DNA of 64,000 nucleotides from Elysia chlorotica (taxonomy: Eukaryota; Mollusca; Gastropoda; Plakobranchidae). The position numbers were made by a program, and so were the translations under genes. The stretch covers positions 36,758 through 100,757 of the forward strand of contig RQTK01000514.1 of assembly GCA_003991915.1 (NCBI GenBank), written 5' to 3'. This document shows, one piece after another, positions 58,201 to 64,000 of the stretch. Positions within the stretch are counted from its first letter, which is position 1. Every line of letters begins with the position of its first letter. The notes under the pieces were generated by a model, which saw nothing but the letters and a program-made list of their open reading frames with translations, was not told the origin of the DNA and searched no databases.

Positions 58201-61200
58201 AAATTGCTGTGATGTCAGTTTCTTTAAATTTGCTATATTTTTTAAATTGCTGTGATACTGTTGCCATGAGCATATTTTCTTTCAGTAATATATTTTACAA
58301 TTATGCCTAATTTTGCTGTGGTGTTAGGTTACAATGATAGTGAAACCACAAATACCTCAAATAAACTAATTAGGGTCATGGCAATATCAATTCTTCCTAC
58401 ACTGCTGATAATTCAATATTTACTACTTTTACTGCTACAAATAGGAGTGGTATTACTGCTTTTTTTACTGTCACTACTTATATACTCCCTAATGCAGCTC
58501 TGTTTACATTACTGGAGTAACAAATACTAAAACTACATTAAGTTTTATTTTTATAAATACTTCATATGCCTCAACATTTACTGACACTGCAATTTTAACA
58601 TCTGGTTTTAGTTGTTACAAAGACATTGTTTGCTATTTTAGAGTCATTCAAATCTTAATTTTTTCCTTATAATTAACACCTAAAATCTAAACAGTTTATC
58701 TGAAGGAAACATATGAACTTTGTTAAATAGAAAAGCTGCAGACTAACATATCTCTTCTCTAAACAGTTTATCTGAAGGAAACATATGAAATGTGTTAAAT
58801 AGAAAAGCTGCAGACTAACATATCTCTTCTCGGGAATAGATGTACATTTACCAATCTGTCATGTTGCTGGATATGTCACCTGAGACGTTACACTTATTAA
58901 AAATTAAATGCTAGTTTAAGATCCAGTTTTTGTGAGCATGAAAAGGAAGATGTAAGCTAAACAGCTTGTTTCACAGCCTATAAGTTCAATTATTATTCTC
59001 AAAGCAAAAATCAGTATATTGTCAGTGGTGACTTATAAATCCTCATATCTCCATAAGTTCAATTATTATTCTCAAAGCAAAAATCAGTATATTGTCAGTG
59101 GTGACTTATAAATCCTCATATCTCCATTTAATAATTACTCAAAGAAGGTTATAATTGATCACAGGTTCATATTTACATTTCAATTGTATTTTAAGCATAT
59201 CATATCCATTATTTGAAGATTCTAGCCATTTGTTTATTTTACTTTTATTTTTATTTTCCAGAGAGTGGTATGTTTATAGTTTTAGCTTTGGCTATTATAA
59301 AGCTTGATGCATGTTTTCCTTGAACTATATATTGCCTGCAAATAGTTTTAAAATAGGCTAATGATAGCACTTCATACATTAATTTTCTTCTATCATAATT
59401 ATATTTATCTATGCACAAAGCAAGCAGGGGATTTCATCAACCCTTTAATTATAAATTTTATATCTCTATTCATAGGTTTTAACCAGCAAGGTGATTCTAC
59501 ATACTGATTTCTGTCCCCTAAATCCAATACACCTACCTTCTTACCCAAAACCATGTTTGTGCCTCGATACTCCATTCTAAAAATTAAAAAGGCGATGGTG
59601 ATAGGACAAGACGCAATGCATTTTATTGTTGTCTGTTCGCTAAAGGCGTAAAAGAAATTTGTCTTACATTTTATTTTTTTCCTAAAAGACATTACTTTTT
59701 TTCTTATACTAAATTTTGCAAATAATATTCATGTAGAATTATGAGTAGAGAGAATAGAAAATGAGGAAAAATATATTTTGTGATAACAATATAGGTTCAT
59801 CTTAAAAGCAACACTACAAGTTTTATAGCCATCAGCTTTTGTTTCATTAGTTGATATATAATTATATTTTAACCGTGCAGCCTGTTGCAAATAAAGACTG
59901 GATCAGTCTACATCATTAATATTTTGGGGGCTGTTTTTGTTTTTTTCACCCTCATCCCCTCCTTCTGAACTACTGTCGATTTTTAACCCCCAACTCTTAA
60001 GATTGTGAACTATTTTCTTCCTTTTTTTATAATAATTGTCCATGAAAAAATGTACTAGTTTCACCTTCAGTTAAGCATTTTTCTCAGAGCAGAATGTGTA
60101 ACTCAAAATTTGATTTTTTGAATATGTTCTGTGTTTAATCCAGTATGTTTTATTTTCACCCTTTGAAACTGAGACATTCCTCATCTTCACAGGCCATATT
60201 TTGAAAATGAAAGCTTTCTTAGAAACTATCACCAAATTGAACCCTGTACCAAATGCAGAAAGCTTTTGTCACTCTGGACACTCCAAAGCAGTCATGTACA
60301 GTTCACATTTGTTGCCCTTCTGTAAACCTGCAAACTCATAAGCCCCTCAATTGTAGCTTGCCTATCATTGCAACACACCTTATAGTTATTGAAGACCTTG
60401 ACTCAAACTTTGTAGGCTCTGCCAGTTTACTGAATGTTTCACATTTCACATATCTTTCATCTGACGTGCACCCAGCAAACCAAATGCTTTTTATTTCAAA
60501 TTTGCCAACCTGCAGCAAAGAGTGATAGTCATTTTATATAGCAATATCAAGAAATAGACACACATACACATAATAATGAAATACACAAGAAAGGTGTTCT
60601 GATCAATCATACTATGATCCATCTTCTTCCTAATGCCTTTTGATAATGATAATTCATCCTAGTTATCCAAGCAGACCCCTCCTAACATGCATCTTTATTT
60701 ATGCTGCAGACAAGGTTGTAAGTACAGTTAGTTATCATGGGAATTGTCGTTCTTGTATAAGCGCTTGAAACATGAAATGTGAAATAGGCTTTAGAGTGCG
60801 GAGATCCATTGATATTTCAGGCAAACTTACGTTACAAGTTACGTTAACAGAGTGTACATAGAACAAATGGTTCAGCAATAAGTAAAAAGAGTTACTAGTT
60901 ACTAACTTTGTCCTATATTATCCCTATCTTTCAAGAGTGCAGGCTTGAACATCTTATTGGACTTAGTAGGTATACATTACATCAATGTGCAGATTCATTC
61001 GTGATGCTTGTGTAATTAGACAATTGAATGGTTTATTAGTAGGAATCTTTATTTGTCCTAATCAATATTCTAAAATGGGGTTGGCACGTCAATGAATTTA
61101 TTCAAACATGAATTTTAGATATTATACTCCTCAGACAATACTGTATGACACGATCTCATACTATTCTTACTAAGTCGCCCACTGCCCTTCAATGGCCTTT

Positions 61201-64000
61201 TACATCTTATAAATTTTTTGCATTTAAAAGCATGTCTTATTTAGATTGTTATACTACATGAAAATAATAAACAAAGCAGATAGTAAATATATTAGTTCTT
61301 TATGTATTTTTAAGGCATCAATTCATATATCTTGCAAAACTGAATTGAACCCTATTTGAACTAATACCTGGAATATTTTGTAATTTCGTTTAATGTAAAA
61401 ATGTGCTTTGTTTAAAAAAAAATTCACCCAAGAAGAATAATTGTGGAAAAAGAAAAAAAAAGGATAAATATTGCTTTTGATGTGCATTTAACGTTTTTTA
61501 ATTTCTTTTCAGGTGCAGAACTGAACAAAAGAGTGAAACAAATCAGAGATCAGGTCCTGACAGACAGCAAGTTTAATCCGCTTACAGTTTTTGAACTACT
61601 ACTTAACATTGGGCAATTTGAATTCAAACTCAAAGAGGCAAGTTCTATTTAGTTGTTGTTTTTTTTTTATTTCCAGCATACACAGTTTATTTGTATTCGC
61701 TCACTAGTGCATTTTAATTCTGCAATGTCAAAATGTTGATCCTCAAAAAATTTTTGTTCCAATTTTTCTTGTAATACAAAAGGCTTACTTCTTATTTTTG
61801 GTGAGCTCCAAAGTATTTCTTTTTTCTATTTCCACAATTGCACACAAAAAGGATTCTAGCTCACCTAATATCAAATATCAGTCAATATTTTGAGAATACT
61901 TTTCTATGTACCTTGCAGATGTTTAAGCATATGTTGAATGAGAAGGAGAACAAGTGGGAACTTTACAAAAAGGAAGGTTCAGAGCGCATGCATGAGCTGA
62001 GCGAGGTCTACTCAGGAACTAAACCACTTACACGTGTTGAGAAGAATGGTAAGAAAATTATAGATGTGTTATCTCATCATATTAGAGGTTGGATGTGGGT
62101 TGTAATAAAAATGCACTTATATTTTAACATTTTTATAAACAAATTTCAGCCTTTTGTCTCTGAGTTTCTTTACATTTTTTTGTATAGTTAATAATATTTT
62201 CTGTTTTATGTTATATCCATTTCACAGAGAACTTGCAAGCCTGGTTTGCAGAAATGAGTAAACAAATCAGTTCCCTGAGCTATGATGACTCTACCTCAGC
62301 TGGTCGCAAGATTGTACAACTCATCCAGGCTCTTGAGGAGGTTGTGTTTTGTTCATATATGTTTCATTAACATTTTCCTTATCTTTTTTTGCCCCCTTAT
62401 TTCTCATTCCATAATGGTAATCCCTTAACGTCAACTTCAAACATTTTTCAAATACATTTTAGTGTTTTGGAAAATCTATAGATATGCCAATTATTTACTG
62501 TGGCTAACTAATGCATTAATATGTAAATATGGTTGTATTCCTTCTTTAAAGCTTTTGGAGATGACCAAGTTGGTTGAAATGTACTGTCTGTTGTCAAGAC
62601 AATAAAGCCAATTGAAAGTGGTCATGTTTATACACCTTTTCTCTACAGGTTCAAGAGTTTCACCAACTGGAATCAAATCTTCAAGTTCGTCAATTCTTAG
62701 CAGACACCAGACAGTATTTGCACCAAATGATTCGCACAATCAACATCAAAGAAGAAGTTCTTATCACCATAGAAATTGTTGGAGATCTCTCATACGCATG
62801 GACCCTTATGGACAGGTAAGATGTTGGGATTTGATTTTAAAGCAAGTGCTTATTTCATTTATGCCTATACAGATATGATTTAGTTTTACTTTGTTGTTTT
62901 TTTTTACATGGTATGATAAAATTTCATTTTCTTATCATAATTTCCAGCTGAAAGGAAACATAAAACAAGATGCAGGTATAAGTCTCTTGGATTTTGGGAT
63001 AGATAACTGTAAAGAATATATAACAACTCATAACATTTGGAGTTCTTTTATATACACAGAGAGGTTCTGATGGGCAGGATGGAGAGTATTGATTAGGTAT
63101 TTAATTATCACATGGAAATATTTATTATTCACAGTCTCTAAAAATTGGCTATTATGTACAGTTTAAATTGAAAATACACTGGCCTTTGTAATTATCCAAT
63201 TCTCTTCACTAGGCATAAGAATAAAAATGTTTATTCCTAAAATCTACTATTTTGTTGTTGTTTTTTCAATTATCTTTTTAGCTTTCAATCTTTACATTTT
63301 GTTGCTGTGGAAACAACATTGCTTGCATTCAGTTGTAGTTTTCTTCAAGAATTGTTTGTTTTTGTCAGTCATCTTTTTTTTTTTTTTTTTATCTAGTTAC
63401 ACGGAATACATGCAGCGAGGTATCAAGAAAGACCCAACATTGGTTATCAAACTTCGTGCAACATTCCTGAAGGTTTATTGCTTATTTATAGATTTTCTCT
63501 TCACTACTGTGATTGTTTAGGCACTTAATCTTTTCTAATACTCACAGCTGTTGAAAAAAAAATGCTCATTTATGTAGTAAAGAGAGGACAGCTTCAAATT
63601 TCATAAGCTTATCTTGCACACAAAAAAATGTTTTTTTAAACTTGCAGATTTATCGAAATGAAGCCTCACAAATACACAGTTATGTCTCAAAATTTTAATT
63701 GCAGTCAATATCAAAGTGTTTTAAAAGAATATAACTTTTAAAAATTAGAGTTACTTTATAACCTTTATTACAACTTAACAAGAAGTGTTTTTTTTTTATT
63801 TTTACATCAAGCAATAGGCAACTTAGAAAGATTTTGTTGGTACGAGTTTGATTAATTGGCTTAAAAACACATTTTTTACTCTTTAAAAATCAAATATATA
63901 TATTGTTATCATTAAAAAAAATAATTATGTATATCCCTTGCCCGTATGATGCCAGATGGCTTCTGCTCTTGACTTGCCTTTGTTACGGATTAACCAAGCA
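49025..64000 (+). CDS. WASHC5: Strumpellin (WASHC5), N-terminal half, runs off window
   Basis: WASHC5/strumpellin is a core subunit of the WASH complex, which activates Arp2/3 on endosomes to build branched actin for retromer-dependent sorting; the human gene is linked to hereditary spastic paraplegia. Fourteen exons, listed separately, join in phase to about 605 residues of an expected ~1160. They open with [20 protein letters not shown] and carry the conserved blocks [13 protein letters not shown] [88 protein letters not shown] and [13 protein letters not shown]. The ATG has A at -3 and G at +4. All introns are GT-AG except intron 9 (GC-AG). No break in frame. The 3' half lies beyond 64000. 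Head to head with CSE1L. Confidence 0.96.
50662..50768 (+). CDS. WASHC5: WASHC5 exon 2, residues 76-110
   Basis: Encodes [20 protein letters not shown] and [15 protein letters not shown]. Exit phase 2. Confidence 0.97.
51117..51201 (+). CDS. WASHC5: WASHC5 exon 3, residues 111-139
   Basis: Encodes [20 protein letters not shown] and NEDGKQLM. Entry phase 2, exit phase 0 before GTTTGT. Confidence 0.97.
51202..52315. other. WASHC5 intron 3, no feature recognised
   Basis: AT-rich; no recognised repeat or exon. Confidence 0.5.
52316..52416 (+). CDS. WASHC5: WASHC5 exon 4, residues 140-172
   Basis: Encodes [20 protein letters not shown] and [13 protein letters not shown]. Entry phase 0, exit phase 2. 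Confidence 0.97.
52586..52708 (+). CDS. WASHC5: WASHC5 exon 5, residues 173-213
   Basis: Encodes [20 protein letters not shown] then [13 protein letters not shown]. Entry and exit in phase 2. Confidence 0.96.
52835..54062. mobile_element. Probable composite insertion in WASHC5 intron 5
   Basis: GCAATTGTGGTCT occurs at about 52841 and 53997, with a related TTGTGGTCTTCTTAGACTC at 54039. CGTCTAGAGAGACCAC at left is the inverse of GTGGTCTCTCTAGACTC at right. Between them lie a repeat related to 37084-37260 and three similar units with AATCGCG...TTTGAGCAGTATC (53045-53265), then GA-rich sequence. The bracket of related ends suggests an insertion, class unknown. Confidence 0.4.
53560..53725. repeat. 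GA-rich microsatellite
   Basis: Irregular GAGAGA/GGGAGA run. The open frame rich in Arg, Glu and Gly across it is compositional. Confidence 0.85.
54461..54686 (+). CDS. WASHC5: WASHC5 exon 6, residues 214-289
   Basis: Longest exon of this gene here. Encodes [40 protein letters not shown] and [14 protein letters not shown]. Entry phase 2, exit phase 0. Confidence 0.98.
54915..56869 (+). mobile_element. Pogo/Tigger-like DNA transposon (WASHC5 intron 6)
   Basis: The left end TA-CAGTGGTCTCCGTGTAAGAA is mirrored at the right by the complement CAGTGGTCTCCGCCAAAGAA. The TA duplication is kept at left and reads CA at right. Internal AAGATCAGAGAAATCTTCCG and GTTAACCGATGAAC match the element at 25045-26695. 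A transposase remnant lies at 56050-56585. At about 1.95 kb it is shorter than an intact Tigger, so it is internally deleted. Confidence 0.8.
56050..56585 (+). pseudogene. Pogo/Tigger transposase C-terminal remnant
   Basis: The frame reads [20 protein letters not shown] then [14 protein letters not shown], the conserved end of the DDE domain in Tigger transposases (usually LLxAIxxxxxAWxxVxxxTIxNCFRKxGF). A frameshift near 56240 and a stop at 56415-56417 interrupt it. The last part, [17 protein letters not shown], ends with QSTIDQFF (56541-56564), a PCNA-interaction (PIP) box pattern known from pogo transposase, then a stop at 56583-56585. No N-terminal DNA-binding domain is seen. Confidence 0.8.
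57495..57608 (+). CDS. WASHC5: WASHC5 exon 7, residues 290-327
   Basis: Encodes [20 protein letters not shown] and [18 protein letters not shown]. Phase 0 at both ends. Confidence 0.97.
57937..58114 (+). CDS. WASHC5: WASHC5 exon 8, residues 328-386
   Basis: Encodes [40 protein letters not shown] and [17 protein letters not shown]. It ends at CCGA|GTAAGA in phase 1; the frame stays open past the donor for a few codons only. Confidence 0.95.
58686..58830. repeat. 72-bp tandem duplication
   Basis: The unit with TCTAAACAGTTTATCTGAAG starts at 58686 and 58758; the copies differ at about two positions. Confidence 0.95.
58981..59126. repeat. 73-bp tandem duplication
   Basis: The unit starting TAAGTTCAATTATTATTCTC begins at 58981 and 59054; the copies are essentially identical. 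Confidence 0.95.
61513..61637 (+). CDS. WASHC5: WASHC5 exon 9, residues 387-428
   Basis: Encodes [20 protein letters not shown] then [19 protein letters not shown]. Entry phase 1, exit phase 0. The exon is followed by GCAAGT rather than GT; the family continues KEMFK, and exon 10 begins MFK. Confidence 0.95.
61919..62048 (+). CDS. WASHC5: WASHC5 exon 10, residues 429-471
   Basis: Encodes [40 protein letters not shown] and EKN. Entry phase 0, exit phase 1. Confidence 0.97.
62228..62340 (+). CDS. WASHC5: WASHC5 exon 11, residues 472-509
   Basis: Encodes [20 protein letters not shown] then [18 protein letters not shown]. Entry phase 1, exit phase 0. Confidence 0.97.
62649..62815 (+). CDS. WASHC5: WASHC5 exon 12, residues 510-564
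   Basis: Encodes [40 protein letters not shown] and [15 protein letters not shown]. Entry phase 0, exit phase 2. Confidence 0.97.
63397..63472 (+). CDS. WASHC5: WASHC5 exon 13, residues 565-590
   Basis: Encodes [20 protein letters not shown] and ATFLK after a long T-run and ATCTAG acceptor. Entry phase 2, exit phase 0. Confidence 0.95.
63956..64000 (+). CDS. WASHC5: WASHC5 exon 14, partial, residues 591-605
   Basis: Starts after GATGCCAG and encodes [15 protein letters not shown] up to the window edge, matching the family [18 protein letters not shown]. Truncated by the window, not by mutation. Confidence 0.93.
   Translation, partial: MASALDLPLLRINQA

Larger units (their letters stand above)
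58115..61512. other. WASHC5 intron 8
   Basis: A 3.4-kb intron. It holds two separate tandem duplications (58686-58830 and 58981-59126) and otherwise unique-looking AT-rich sequence. A 90-codon open frame at 60253-60525 has no recognisable family or splice context. Confidence 0.6.

Noticed and set aside
58303..58530. 75-residue hydrophobic frame in WASHC5 intron 8
   Set aside because: Leu/Ile-rich because of local T-rich composition; no start context, family or splice evidence.
60253..60525. 90-residue open frame in WASHC5 intron 8
   Set aside because: No recognised domain, and the opposite strand is open as well; likely chance.
62612..62878. 88-residue open frame over WASHC5 exon 12
   Set aside because: A shifted-frame shadow of the real exon (62649-62815).

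Overview
The window is AT-rich animal nuclear DNA with intron-rich, vertebrate-like housekeeping genes, GT-AG introns (one GC-AG), TTAGGG-type telomere-like sequence at the left edge and many transposon remnants. A recurring tRNA-derived SINE and very frequent AGATCTAGATCT and ACATGTAC palindromes suggest a mollusc, probably a gastropod. That placement is inference from general familiarity, not from a search.

Three protein genes can be supported. OST4 (plus strand, coding exon at 4713-4826, with an intron in its 3' UTR) encodes the 37-residue subunit of the ER oligosaccharyltransferase. CSE1L/exportin-2 (minus strand, 45088 down to 12352) is complete: I could place 26 coding exons whose phases all agree and which give 967 residues plus stop. 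WASHC5/strumpellin (plus strand, from 49025) enters the window with 14 exons and about 605 residues, roughly the N-terminal half, and runs off the right edge. OST4 and CSE1L are tail to tail. CSE1L and WASHC5 are head to head about 3.9 kb apart. The three act in different processes (ER N-glycosylation, recycling of importin-alpha, endosomal WASH complex actin assembly), so their proximity is probably positional only.

Layout: 1-4700 is repeat-rich (degenerate telomere-like tract, a perfect 28-bp hairpin, polypurine repeats, SINE pieces). 4707-6085 is OST4. 6090-11730 is intergenic with a SINE copy, microsatellites and transposon ends. 12352-45088 is CSE1L, whose large introns hold three decayed non-LTR retrotransposon fragments, a TA-flanked pogo/Tigger-like element, a pair of roughly 1.7-2.3 kb paralogous repeats, a full-length SINE between long direct repeats, a polypurine block and one assembly gap (33039-33322). 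45093-49024 is the head-to-head intergenic segment, filled by alternating inverted copies of a foldback element around a GTCGACG-rich hAT-like element. 49025-64000 is WASHC5; its intron 6 holds a second pogo/Tigger-like element with a recognisable transposase C-terminus ending in a PCNA-box-like motif.

No bacterial-type system, CRISPR array or viral gene was seen. The most distinctive structures are the four-armed foldback array between the two divergent promoters, the paralogous intronic repeat pair, the SINE with about 95-bp flanking direct repeats, and the GC-AG intron of WASHC5.
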